Both the position numbers and the translations under genes were made by a program. Below the pieces are notes generated by a model. It saw only the letters and a list, made by a program, of their open reading frames with translations. It ran no database searches and was not told the DNA's origin. From Actinomyces sp. 432 (GTDB lineage: Bacteria > Actinomycetota > Actinomycetes > Actinomycetales > Actinomycetaceae), in NCBI RefSeq assembly GCF_009930875.1, contig NZ_CP025249.1, positions 558,001 to 622,000 on the forward strand: 64,000 nucleotides of DNA. Reading direction: 5' to 3'. Below are positions 52,826-63,361 of this stretch, in pieces; the stretch's first letter is position 1; every line of letters starts with the position of its first letter.

Positions 52826-55800
52826 CTACTGCTGCGTGCAGGTGATCTGTCGATCAGCGTTCGGGCTGCGGTGGGGGAACACGTGGCGGCCGCCGCCCTG
52901 GGAGTCAACCGTGAAGGACCCGGTGTAGTTCTTGGTCTGTCCGTCTGCGGTATCGCGGTAGTCGTAGTTGCAAGAAACTGTGCTGTCAGGATTGAAGCCC
53001 GACACGTCTACCACGATCTTCCAGCAGCGATTCGCCGCGAAGCCGGTCTCATTGAGATCCTGCTGCGTGCAAGTGGACTCGGGGACGGAGGTGTTGATCA
53101 TGAACGTTTTCTGGGTGCCGACTGCAACAGACGGCTTGGGCAGGGTGACCGCGTTTGAACGCACCGTGGCCGAGGCGATGGACTCCTGGTCATCGACAAC
53201 CACACGGGCCTCCACGTAGTAGGTGGCGCCGGGAGTCAGGCCGGAGAAGGAGGTGTTGTCATCGTCCCAGCCCTTTACCTGGTTCCCGGCGGAGTCGACG
53301 AGCCGGTACTCGATCTCCAGCTCGCCTGCACGCCAGCCGTTGTTATCGGCGGCGAGAGTGGAGGGCGTGGTCACCCTGATCTGGCTGGTGCCATTGGCCG
53401 CAGCCACCGGTGCCGACGGTGCCTTGGGCTTGCCGGTGATGCGGAAGCTCGTTGAGCCGGTTGCGGAGGTGGATGAGCCCGCCTGGTTCTCGGCCTTCAC
53501 CGTGACTGAAACGCTGTGCGTGCCGGTGCCCAGGGATACCGGTACGGTCACTGAGGTACTGGAACCGGCCTGAACGGTCTGTACCACTGATCCGGTAATT
53601 GACACGGTGTATGTGACTGCGTTTCCGTTTGCTGCAGCGCTGCCCCAACTGATGTTCAGCTTGCTTCCGCTTCCGTCCCAGCTCACACTGGGCCTGCCCG
53701 GGGTACCTGGGGCGCTGTAGGCGGTGGCCGTTGCGCCGGATGAGACCCAAGCGGACTGGCCGGAGCCGGAAACTACCGCACGCACGCGGGCGGTGTAACT
53801 GCCCGGCTTCAATGAGCGGAACGCCGCCGAGGTCCCGGACACCGCCTGGCTGGAAACCACACTGCCGTCCTGCAACAGCTGTACCTCGTAGGTGATGGAA
53901 ACCCCGCTGATGGGGCGGCGGCGCCCCAGGAGACCGTCACGGAGGCGTTCCCGCCACTGAGGTTAACGCCGGTGGGTGCGTCTGGGGTGACGGTCAGCGT
54001 CACCGGGGCCGAGGCGGCCGAGGGGGCGGATGCGCCCACCGCGTTGGTGGCCACCACCTGGAAGGAGTAGGTGCCGCCGGGCGTCAGGCCGGTGGCGGCG
54101 CAGGGGGAGCCGGCGCAGTTCCAGGAGCCTGCCCCGCCGGTCTCGGTGAGCGTGTACCCGGTGATCGGCGAGCCGTTATCCGCTCCCGGTGTCCATGACA
54201 CGTTCATAGCACTGATGCCGGATGGGCTGGCGGACACGCCGGTGGGTGCGTCCGGTACCGCGGTGACGGTAACCGTGACCGTGCCGGTTACCGCGCGCGC
54301 GGCGGAGCCGGTGGCGTCCAGTGCCTCGTAGACCACTACCAGGCGGCCGACGAAGCCGGCTCCGGGGGTGATAGTGAGGGTGGTTCCGGAGGCGGTCACT
54401 TCTCCCGTGCCGGAGGTGACCTGCGGCGAGCCGGACAAGGTGATCGGCTGATCAGGGAACGGGTTGGTTACCAGCGTGGCGACGTCGATGCTCACGGGGG
54501 AGCCGTCGGAGGAGAGAGTGGCCGGCGCGGTCGTCATGAGTGGCCGGCTGGACTCGGTGACCTGCAGCGGCAGCTCGCCGGTGACCGGCTCATTGTTCCC
54601 GTCGTCCACCGTCACCGGCAGCGCGGCGGTGGTTCCCACGGCCGTGCCGGCGTCGGCGGCTACCGTGACGGTGGAGCCGGAAAGCGACGTCGTGAAGCCG
54701 GCGGGGGCGGAGCCGATCGAGAAGGACAGCTCGTCGCCGTCGGCGTCCTGCGTCATGGCGGACAGCTCCGCGGTGACCGCATCCTCGCCTGCGGCCACCG
54801 AGATCCCGGTGGGAGTGAATACGGGAGGCGTGTTGGAGGTTGCCTCCACCACCACCGGCAGGGTGAGGGTGGAGGACAGGGCGGCGTCCCCCGCGGAGTC
54901 GGTCACCGTCAGGGTCACGGACGTCTGCCCGGAGAAGCCTTCAGCCGGTGTCAGGTCCAGGCCCTCACCGCCATTGGTGACCGCGGCCGTGTCCAGCCCG
55001 GTGCCGGTGCGCACTGTGGAGGCATCGGTGATGGTGGGGGTCGTATCGGCGTGGGTGAGGATGTAGTCGGCCAGGTTCACGGCGGTGGTGGTATCCGCCG
55101 GAATTCGCACCGGGATCGCGGTCGAGTCCAGTCGTGGGCGCAGGTCCTGCCGCGATGGCACCACGATGACGGCATTGCCGGTAAGCCCGTCCTGGTCGGT
55201 GATCGTGTACAGCACCAGGCGCTGTTCGCTGCCGACGGTGACTCGGATCGAGGAGTCGATCACCTCGGCCCGTGTGTCCTCGGTGGTAACGGTCAGGTCC
55301 CAGGGGGAGCCGTCGGCGTCCTGGTCATTGTCCAGCACGGAGACGAGCGCCATGCCGTCCGCGTCCACCTGGTCCACCGTCACGTAGTCGTCCACGCCGA
55401 TCGGGCTGAGCAGGGGGGCGTCGACGAGCACCTGGAAGGTGATGGTGCCCACGTCGATACCTCCCTCCCCGTCGGAGACCCGGTAGTGAGCCGTGTAGAC
55501 CCCCTCCTCGCGGGGCAGCTCGGCCACCACGCGCCCGGAGCGCACGGACAGGGTGAGCGCCGGGTCATCACTGACGGGGGTGTCATCCAGGGTGAGCGGA
55601 TCGCCGTCGGCGTCGAAGTCATTGGAGACGACATCCGTGACGACGGTACGGTCGGGCTGGGCCACCACCAGGTCGTCGGTGGCTACGGGGGCGGTGTTCG
55701 TGGTTGGCGCCGCGGCCACGCCCACGCGCACGGTCCCGGTGGAGCGGGCCTCGAAGCGGTCCTTCACCGTGTAGGTGAAGGTGTCGGTGCCGCTGGTGCC

Positions 55801-58632
55801 CTCGTGCGGGGTGTAGGTCAGGTAGGTGGAGGAGGCCTCGACGGTTCCCGACGTCGGGGCCTGGTCCAGCCCGACCAGGCTCACCGAGTCGCCGTCGGGA
55901 TCAATGCCGTCCAGCGGCACGGTGATCGTCACCGCGGAGCCGGCCACCGTGCTCGCCTCCAGGTTCTGCGGGCTGGGGGCGGCGTTGGCGGCGTCGTCAC
56001 GCGCGCGAACCTCAATGTCTATCTGGCCGGAGGCGGTCTGCCCGGCCGTGTCCGCAATGGTGTAGGACAGAGTGGTGCGGCCCGGAGTATCCGCGGCCTT
56101 GAAACGCACCACGTCTCCGCTGGTCCAGGCGGTGCCCAGATCCGCGCCGGCCACGCCGAGCTCATCGGCCACACTCAGCGCCAGGCCCGAGGGGGAGGTG
56201 TCATTGTCCAGCACCGAGATGGTCACCACGTCCCCCACGCGCACGATGGCGGAGTCGGCGCCGGCGATCGGCATCTGCAGCTCGGCGGTGGTAACCGGAA
56301 CGACGGTCATGTGACCGGTGGCGGAGGCGGTCCCGTTGGAGACGGTGTACTCCACTTCCACGCTCTGCCCGATCGTTCCGGCCGCGGACACCTGCAGCAG
56401 CGAGTGGTCCACGACGGTCACGGTGACGCCCGAGTCGTAGGGCGCGCTCGCTGACTGCAGCACCAGGATCCCGCCGGCCGGATCGAAGTCATTACTCAGC
56501 GGAGCCACCGTGGTGGAGCCGCCTTCGCGCAGCAGGGCGGTGTCATTCTCGGTCACCGGGGGCACATCCGGGTCCGCCGGCTCGACGACGTCGATCCTCA
56601 CGATCCCGTGGGAGACGGCTGAGCCGGAGGTGACGTCGTAAGTGATGTAGTAGGTGTCCGCGTGCTCGGCCGTGAAGGTGAAGGTGCCGGCCTGCTGGTT
56701 CACCTCCAGGCTCGTCCCGGCGGGCGCCTCCTGCAAGCCCGCCAGGATCAGCGGGTCGCCCGTGGGGGAGACGTCGTTATCCAGTGGGGAGACCACGGTG
56801 GAGGCTCCGGAGACCACGCGCACGTGATCGGCGTTGGCCACCGGTGCGACGGACTCCGCTGCCTGCACGTCCACGTTGATGGTCCCGGATGCGGCCTGCT
56901 GGCCGTCGGAAACCACCACGGTGAGCGTGCGGGTACCCGGCGTGCTGATCGTGTCCCGCACGTTGACCGTGCCCTCGTTGGTGGTGCGCACGTCGAAGCC
57001 CTCGCCCTGGGCGGATACCAGGTAGAGGGTGTCGCCGTCGGGATCGAGCCAGTTGCCGAGCACGTCCAGGGAGCCGGAGGCGTCCGCGGCGATCACCAGT
57101 GTGGGGGTGGAGGTCTGCTCGGGCGCCGCGTTGACGCTCCAGTCGTGGACCTCCACCGTGGCGACGGCGGAATCGGCGCCACCGCGTCCGTCCGACGCGG
57201 TATAGGGGATCGTGTAGGTGCCCGTGGCGTCCGGTGGGGTGTCGATGCGCAGCGCCAACCCGGACTGGGCGGAGGTGACCTGAGCCGTGCCCGTGTCACC
57301 GGCCTCGGCGGTCAGTACGTCCCCGTCCGGGTCGGAGTCGTTGGCGAGCACCGGCAGCACCGTGGAGCGGCCCGGACGCACCCCGAAGGAATCGTCATTG
57401 GCCTGCGGCGGGTGATTCTCCTCGGTGCGCTCGGGCTGGGACTGGGAGTCGGAGGTCTCCGCCGAATCGTCCTTGTCATCTGCCTGGTCATCCGTCTGGG
57501 AGGTGATGTCGGTCCAGTCCTCCACCAGCACCAGGTTCTCATCGGGAAGCCATACCGTGCCGTGGGTGATGTCGTTCAGGACGATCGCATCCCGGTTGAC
57601 GCGGAAGACGGGCCGGGAGGAGGATGCCAGGGCGGCGTCACTGACGGATTCGGTGTCGCCTCCGCACTGCCGCAGGAAGTGCCCCGAACCGGACCAGGCG
57701 CCGTAGAGGCAGTCTCCCAGGCGCACCGGCTGAGCGGGTACGCCGACGGCGGCCTCGTCGTCGGCGGAGGCGGGGACGGTGGTGATCGGCGAGCCGTCCA
57801 GGGGAACGGACATCAGGGCGGTGCGAGAGGCGACCAGGACCGCGTCCGCGTCGGGGCCGGGTTGCTGAAGTACCAGTCCCGAGGCCCCCAGGTCCGTGGT
57901 GGAGCCTCCGGGCAGGTGCAGGATGCCGGTGCCGCGCTCCAGGACCACGGCGCGGCTCCCGACGGCGGTTATGGCCAGGTCCGTGGCATCGGTCAGGTTC
58001 AGTGTGCGCGTGGAGGACTTGCCCCAGCCGGAGGCCTCGACGGGAACGGTAGTCAGGGTGCCGGTCTTGGCGGAGACCGCGTGCAGCGACCCGTCGGTGC
58101 CGGCCACGGCCACCGCTCCGGGGGCGTCCTCGATCAGGGTGGGCGCGGCCGTCAGCAGGTCGACGGCGCCGACGGTGGTGCCGGTGACCGTGCCGGCGCC
58201 GGAGTCCACGGCGAAGACTCGATCGGCGCCCTGGAGCACGCTCACGCTACTGGGCAGCTGCGTACCGGCGGACAGCGCCACCGCGGTCGGATCCACTGAG
58301 GCGACTGCGCCCGCCGCCAGGTCGGGCACCAGCACGTTCTCACCGCTCTGGGTGACGTCGAAGTCCGCCGATGCGGTGCGGATGGAGCCGTCGATCTGCT
58401 TCGACGGGTAGTTGAGCCTGGCTACCAGGTGCTCGCTGGTGCTGGTGACCCATACGCCGCCGTCGTTCAGGGAGACGTCCGCTTGCGGGACGCCGTCATG
58501 CATCCAGGCGGCTGTTCCCAGGGTGAGTGCTGCCAGGCCGGCCAGGGCGGCGGAAAGGCGCTTGCGCCGCTGCCGGGACAGGTCCCGGCGTCCCAGGCGG
58601 CGTAGCTTCATCGGTGCGGGCACGCCCTTCAT
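52826..58632 (-). CDS. Giant surface protein: propeller-like, Ig-like and Fn3 domains (frameshift at 53912-53915)
   Basis: About 1,935 residues when one base is added (GAAAPISGVSITYEVQLLQD). A membrane anchor near the N-terminus (LSAALAGLAALTLGTAAWMH) is followed by a beta-propeller-like region of about 340 residues. Roughly eight to ten Ig/cadherin-like repeats come next, each with a variant of DDSFGVRPGRSTVLPVLAND and SDPDGD (about residues 400-1360). Then a linker, three to four Fn3 domains (VPDAPTGVSASPSGISAMNV onward) and a Cys-containing end (STCTQQDLNETGFAANRCWK). There is no LPXTG signal, so anchoring is N-terminal. ATG 58632 overlaps the cytidylyltransferase stop. It corresponds in position to the Fn3 protein of PFNA clusters. 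Likely role: adhesion or envelope bridging. Confidence 0.85.
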
Positions 58633-59069
58633 CTGGCGGCGGTTCCGGAGTGTGAGGCGACCTCCTGCGCGAGCATGCGGCGCAGCATGCTGGAGGACGT
58701 CGTGGGCGTGTAGGGCAGGTAGACGACGGTGGCGCCCACCTCTGCCATCTGCTGCTCCAGCAGGTCTCCCTTCTCGGTGTCCTGCCAGTCGGTGCCCTTG
58801 AACAGGATGTCGAAGGGCTCACGCTGCCAGGCCAGGCGCTTGTCCTGGTCGAAGTCCGGCACCACGGCGTCCACGACCCGCAGCGCGGCAACCAGCGCCA
58901 TGCGCTCGTCGTGGGGGACGATCGGGGCGCGGCCCTTCATGCGCTCCAGGGACTCGTCGGTTGCCACGCCGGCGATCAGGCGGTCGCAGCGGGTGGCGGC
59001 CGCGCTGAGGATGTTGAGATGCCCGATGTGCAGCATGTCAAAGCCGCCGGGTACGTATCCGGTGATCAT
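58629..59069 (-). CDS. TagD/RfaE-like cytidylyl(nucleotidyl)transferase
   Basis: A 146-residue nucleotidyltransferase. VPGGFDMLHIGHLNILSAAA carries the HxGH active-site motif, GRAPIVPHDERMALVAALRV the substrate loop, FKGTDWQDTEKG the KGxDW block and YTPTTSSSMLRRML the TSSS motif. Relatives make CDP-glycerol or ADP/CDP-sugars. ATG 59069 overlaps the stop of the glycosyltransferase (TGATG); the longer frame upstream is antisense to conserved sequence and lacks homology. Its own stop overlaps the giant surface protein start. Suggests that an activated glycerol or sugar is made in the same operon. Confidence 0.88.
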   Translation of the reverse strand: MITGYVPGGFDMLHIGHLNILSAAATRCDRLIAGVATDESLERMKGRAPIVPHDERMALVAALRVVDAVVPDFDQDKRLAWQREPFDILFKGTDWQDTEKGDLLEQQMAEVGATVVYLPYTPTTSSSMLRRMLAQEVASHSGTAAR

Positions 59070-60544
59070 CAGTACGCTCCCTTGCCGCCGACGACGGCCT
59101 TGAAGGTTGACAGGAAAATGCTGGCGTCCAGGCGGGCGCCCCGGTTCTCGACGTAGTGCCGGTCCAGCGCGACCGTGGTGTCCCATGAAAGGTCCGAGCG
59201 TCCCGATACCTGCCACAGGCCAGTAAGACCGGGCTTGACCAGAAGGCGGCGGCGGGCCTCGGCGTCGTACTCGGCCACCTCGCTGGGAAGCGCCGGGCGC
59301 GGGCCCACCAGGCTCATCTCGCCACGCACCACATTGATCAGCTGTGGCAGCTCGTCGATGGAGGTGCGGCGGATGAAGCGGCCCACGCGGGTGATACGCG
59401 GATCGGTTCGATTCTTGAACAGAACCTCGTTGCCCGCGTCACCGCCGGCCTTGACCACGGCCTCGCGACGGGCGTCCGAGTCGGTTCGCATCGAGCGCAG
59501 CTTCCAGAGCGTGAAGGGCGAGCCGTCCTGGCCCACTCGGGTCTGGCGGTAGAAGGCAGGGCCGGGGGAGTCCAGGCGGACGGCAATGGCGGCCGCAGCC
59601 AAGAGCGGGGAGAAGAGCACGAGCAGCACGGTGCCTGCGGTCCGGTCGAAGATCTCCTTGGCGAGCAGGCGGGTGCGGCGCAGGCTCACGTCGATCAGGC
59701 CGGTCCAGCCGTGCGTAACCGGCAGTCCCCGCATGCGCCCCGGAACCACGTCCTGCAGGCCGGGGGCGACCACGAGCCGAGCACCGGTTGAGGTCAGGCC
59801 GCGCATGAGGGTTACGAGGTCGTCCGGGCTCACGCCCCCGAGCGTCATAACGACGTCGATGCGCTCGGAGGTGATCATCGCGTTCGTCTCCTCCACGCTG
59901 CCGAGGCGGGCGGCGGCATGGGAGCGATTGGTGCTGGAGGAGACGTAGCCCACAATGAGGAAGCCGTCCGCGGGGTGGGAGCGCAGGTCGCGCAGGATGG
60001 GCTCGGCGCCGGGGCCCATGACGATGAGGGTGCGCCGTAGGCCGCGCCCCTCCGTGCGCCGTGCCCGCAGCCACCGACTCTCGGTGTATCTGCCGAGGAG
60101 GGACAGGGTCAGCTGGGCGCACAGCGGCACGAGCACAGACAGCGCCGAAAGCTGCGGAGTGAGCAGTTGGGCCAGTAGGAGTGCCACCGGAGCGGTTACC
60201 GCAGCGGCCAGGGTGACGCGGCCGGCGCCCGAGCGGGCCTGGTCCACGACGTCGACCCCCAGCGCCCCTGCCATCCAGGCGATCGCCACCATCAGTGCGC
60301 CGACGATGAAGGCGTGCAGCAGCCGCAGGGGCTCCCAGGCCAGGCAGATGGCGGCGACCCAGATCGGCAGCACTACGGCAGTGAGGTCACCGAGGAACAC
60401 CCATGACAGCAGGTCCTGACGCATGGTGGGCCAGGCCGTGAACAGTGGGGACTCCAGTGGCGGCAGAAATCGAGCCTTGCCGCCGGACCGCTCCCGCTGC
60501 CCAGCGGGCTGCGGGGTGGGGGCTGCGCTGAGCGGGCTGGTCAA
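59069..60544 (-). CDS. Polyprenyl glycosylphosphotransferase (WbaP/CpsE type)
   Basis: A 491-residue membrane enzyme that transfers a sugar-1-phosphate to undecaprenyl phosphate, the first step of an exopolysaccharide or capsule repeat. N-terminal four-to-five-helix bundle, a central Rossmann-like CoA-binding-type domain (RRTLIVMGPGAEPILRDLRS), then the catalytic domain. That domain has FDRTAGTVLLVLFSPLLAAA, LDSPGPAFYRQTRVGQDG, FTLWKLRSM, RRTSIDELPQLINVVRGEMS, LVGPRPALPSEV and KPGLTGLWQVSGRSDLSWDT. The start is TTG 60544 with TTGGAG 7 bases before. No other polysaccharide genes are in view; it heads the leftward operon. Confidence 0.93.
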   Translation of the reverse strand: MTSPLSAAPTPQPAGQRERSGGKARFLPPLESPLFTAWPTMRQDLLSWVFLGDLTAVVLPIWVAAICLAWEPLRLLHAFIVGALMVAIAWMAGALGVDVVDQARSGAGRVTLAAAVTAPVALLLAQLLTPQLSALSVLVPLCAQLTLSLLGRYTESRWLRARRTEGRGLRRTLIVMGPGAEPILRDLRSHPADGFLIVGYVSSSTNRSHAAARLGSVEETNAMITSERIDVVMTLGGVSPDDLVTLMRGLTSTGARLVVAPGLQDVVPGRMRGLPVTHGWTGLIDVSLRRTRLLAKEIFDRTAGTVLLVLFSPLLAAAAIAVRLDSPGPAFYRQTRVGQDGSPFTLWKLRSMRTDSDARREAVVKAGGDAGNEVLFKNRTDPRITRVGRFIRRTSIDELPQLINVVRGEMSLVGPRPALPSEVAEYDAEARRRLLVKPGLTGLWQVSGRSDLSWDTTVALDRHYVENRGARLDASIFLSTFKAVVGGKGAY

Positions 60545-61091
60545 GACGACTCCAATGACTTTACTGCCGTTGCTGGAAGAAACTTGTGATGGAAGCGCCG
60601 AGCGCTGCTAAAAGTCCCGACATAGTCCGCCGTCGTGCTGTGCTTGGCGCTGAGCGCGGGCTTTTTCATCGAGCTCTCTGGTCAATCTACTACCTATTTT
60701 CAGCCGGTGGGGGAGAACGTGAACAGGTACACAGAAACCGGGTCCGGGATGCGTATCCGTGACGGCTCCGCCGCGGTGGTGGCCACGGGGTGGGTGGCGC
60801 GTCAGCAGGTCCGCGATCCGCGCGATAGCGCGGATGCGCCCGGGGTCGCCGGTGAGGGAGTGGTGGGCTACGGAATGTAAAGAATTGGGCATGCGTATGA
60901 GATTGATGTGATAATTCTGAGACGATTATTGGCGGTCGGCATCGCTGAGCGGCAGCATATGAGGGTCGTGCGTCACATTGGGCAACATTTCCGTTACAAT
61001 CGACAGTGATTCGTAATCCTTCGGCGTTCAGGGTACCGCCGCCTGCGCAGTGCTCCCAGAGTGCTTCCCCGGCCCGCCTCGTCGACCGCCT

Positions 61092-61309
61092 ACTTGGACG
61101 GCGTCCGTCCACTTGGACCGCGTACCCGCCGCTTGTGCTAGGCGGCGGATTGGGAGGCAATGGGCCTGTCGACTGCGTCCCCGTGTGCCAGCGGTAGTGC
61201 TTCTTTGTGCGTGCTCGTTCTCCTGCTGCCAGCTTCAGCCTGGCTCGCCCAGCCGCATACTTGGACCGTGTCTCTTCGCTTGGACCGCGTTTGTCCAGTT
61301 GGATCGTCT
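61092..61309. repeat. 19-bp phased repeat, two blocks
   Basis: The word ACTTGGACCGCGT or a close variant starts at 61092 and 61111 (block A) and at 61259, 61278 and 61297 (block B). The period is exactly 19 in both blocks and all copies run in one direction. Between the blocks no copy is seen. Confidence 0.82.
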
Positions 61310-61544
61310 GCGACTGCCTCTGCGGCGGCCCAAGTACGAGTAGACGTCGGCGATCCCGAAGGCGGCTGCTGACTGGTTCGTTTGCTAGCCCATCTGGCTT
61401 GCGGGTGTCGTGGTTCGCAGGGTGTTGGCTTGTACGTGTGTGGGCCTGGGTGGGTTGGCCTGCGGGGAGCGGCGCTTGCGGCGTGCGGGGAGCGGTGGTT
61501 GGTGCTTGGGCCTGTGCTGACGCGGCTGATTGCGTGTTCTGGTC

Positions 61545-61756
61545 GACGGTTCGTACGTTCCGGCGCGACGGTTCGTACCTCGTGGCGACGGTTCGTACGT
61601 TCTGGTCGACGATTCGTACCCTGTGGTGACGGTGCGGTAGGGGTACGTAGCGTCACCGAAAGGTACGAACCGTTGGTGCCAAGTGCCGAACCGTCATGCG
61701 AAGTGCCGAAGCGTCGCAAGGGGGCCGTGCCGCCGCGCGGGAAGTGCCGATGTGTC
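61545..61756. repeat. ~21-bp phased word array that switches strand
   Basis: GACGGTTCGTAC starts at 61545, 61567 and 61587, GACGATTCGTAC at 61608, and a decayed copy GACGGTGCGGTA at 61628 (steps 22, 20, 21, 20). After about 61650 the complement GTACGAACCGT appears at 61663, followed by GCCGAACCGTC (61685), GCCGAAGCGTC (61705) and GCCGATGTGTC (61746). Confidence 0.82.
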
Positions 61757-62055
61757 ACCCCCGGGGGTGCGCGAGCGAGTCGGCCCGGTCCACGCCCCTC
61801 GCAGTATCGCGTGGCCCGCACGTCGCCGTGGGTGTGGTCCGTACGTGGTTGTCTGTAGCCGGCCGACGCCGACGCCGCCCGCACGGCGCCGTGGGGGTGG
61901 CACTCAGGCCCCGCCTCGCCCTCAAAGCGGAACTGCCCAGGGGTCGGCTTGCTAGACGCAAGCAGAGAGCGCGAGCGGCAGCGAGCGGTGGATCGGATTC
62001 ATGGAGCGTCCCTTCTGAGCGTGGGGCATCGGGAAGGTGGGAGTGCTCTGCGGGT

Positions 62056-62100
62056 GTGGTGGGGATGCCTCGGAGGGCGTGGTGGGGATGCCCCGGAGGG
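62056..62100. repeat. 23-bp direct repeat, two copies
   Basis: GTGGTGGGGATGCC(T/C)CGGAGGG occurs at 62056-62077 and 62079-62100. A looser copy, GTGGGGCATCGGGAAGG, lies just before, at about 62021. Non-coding; about 160 bases past the tetR stop. Confidence 0.7.
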
Positions 62101-62257
62101 GGTGGTGACGGTGTTCTTGCGGGTGCGGTGGAACCCCTTGTGAAGCGCGGAGCACCAGGCGCTGATCCCGGTACAAGCTGCGGGGCGGCGTCTCCGGATC
62201 GGAGTCGGCAGGACCTGGAATGCTTTGGCGGGGCGGGTGGGTCTGGTCCGTGCGGGG

Positions 62258-62911
62258 TTATGCGCCGGTTTCGGGGGTACCGCGCAGCGTTGGATTGGGG
62301 GTCATAGCCCGCAGCCCGTTCCACGCGAGATTGACCATGTGAGCGGCGACCTCCTCCTTGCTCATCGCCGGGTTGTCCAGCCACCACTGTGAGGGCATCG
62401 CCACGATTCCAACCAGCATCTGCGCATACAGCGGAGCGGTGCGCGGATTGATTCCGTGGGCGGAGAAGTGCGTGGCCAGCAGGCCGGAGACCTGGATGGC
62501 GACGTCGGCCAGCAGGGTGGAGTAGGTGTCCGAGCCGTGGTTGTCGGCCGTGGCGTGGAAACTGTTGGAGGACAGGATGCGGAACCCGTCGGAGGATTCC
62601 TCGATGTAGGTCAACAGGGCCAGCGCGGCGCGCTCAACGATCACCGAGGCGGAGGAGGAGGACTCCAGGGCTCGGGTGATGGTGGTGTAAATGGCCGTGA
62701 GCTCGCGGTCCACGATGACCGCGTAGAGGCCTTCCTTTCCGCCGAAGTGCTCGTAGACCACCGGTTTGGAGACCTTTGCGCGATTGGCGATCTCCTCGAT
62801 GCTGGTGGCCTCGAAGCCCTTCTTGGCGAACAGGGAGCGGGCGACGGTGATCAGTTGTTCGCGCCGCTCGGACGCGCTCATCCGGGTGCGCTTGGAGGCC
62901 ATACTGCTCAT
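62258..62911 (-). CDS. TetR/AcrR-family transcriptional regulator
   Basis: A 217-residue one-component regulator. N-terminal HTH: RREQLITVARSLFAKKGFEA, TSIEEIANRAKVSKPVVYEHFGGKEGLYAVIV. The C-terminal helical ligand domain is divergent, with FRILSSNSFHATADNHGSDT and MLVGIVAMPSQWWLDNPAMS. Such proteins usually repress a neighbouring transporter or enzyme gene when no ligand is bound. ATG 62911 is chosen because TATAAG (62917-62922 on the minus strand) ends five bases before it, suggesting a leaderless mRNA; GTG 62914 and ATG 62902 are alternatives. Target unknown. Confidence 0.9.
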   Translation of the reverse strand: MSSMASKRTRMSASERREQLITVARSLFAKKGFEATSIEEIANRAKVSKPVVYEHFGGKEGLYAVIVDRELTAIYTTITRALESSSSASVIVERAALALLTYIEESSDGFRILSSNSFHATADNHGSDTYSTLLADVAIQVSGLLATHFSAHGINPRTAPLYAQMLVGIVAMPSQWWLDNPAMSKEEVAAHMVNLAWNGLRAMTPNPTLRGTPETGA

Positions 62912-63361
62912 CACTGCTTATATGTGCTCACCCGGTGCGGACCGGGCTTGGGTCGGGGTGGCGGCTACGCCGACGGAAACGCTGGTAACAACCTGCAAAC
63001 AGTCAGGTTAGGCTTCCGCGTGTAGCAGTCGGAGTCTAGCATGCGACGTCGGTCCTGGCCGGGGTGGGGCGGGACTGCGAGCTTTATGCAACACGCTAGC
63101 CATGACCTGCGGAGATGGCGTGGTCGTGGCCGGTTCGGCGGCCGGAGGGTGTCAGACGGCGAGGCCTTCAGGCGCGTGGCGGCGGGCCCTGCGGGTGCGT
63201 GGCGGCAGGGCCGGTCGGTGTGGGGGCTGCGCCCGGCCGTGTCGATGTGAGTCCCGGGCGCAATCCTGCTAGGGTGACAACCTAGTAACGCATCGGCAGT
63301 GTTGGTGTAACGACATTCCTGGGTCGTAGCAGCGCCGCCATGGCTTCCGAGAGGAGACGAT
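62912..63361. other. Intergenic region between tetR and the 3'-truncated gene
   Basis: No gene is supported. It contains the inverted repeat CTAGG-GTGACAA-CCTAG at 63269-63285, about 75 bases before the next start, which could be an operator. AGGTTAGGCT at about 63002-63011 matches one half of an IdeR box only. The long minus-strand frame here is antisense and compositional. Confidence 0.5.

Larger units (their letters stand above)
60545..62257. other. 1.7-kb repeat-rich region without supported genes
   Basis: No frame on either strand shows family features, a good SD and normal codon bias together. It holds an A/T-richer island at about 60895-61015 that includes TACAAT (60995 region), possibly a promoter reading right, and the repeat arrays listed separately. 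Positions 61757-62050 are G/C-rich with short CGCACG/CGTGCG words. It separates the leftward operon from tetR. Confidence 0.6.

Noticed and set aside
63002..63011. AGGTTAGGCT as an IdeR/DtxR box
   Set aside because: Only one half of the 19-bp palindrome is present and the other half does not match; no iron gene is next to it.
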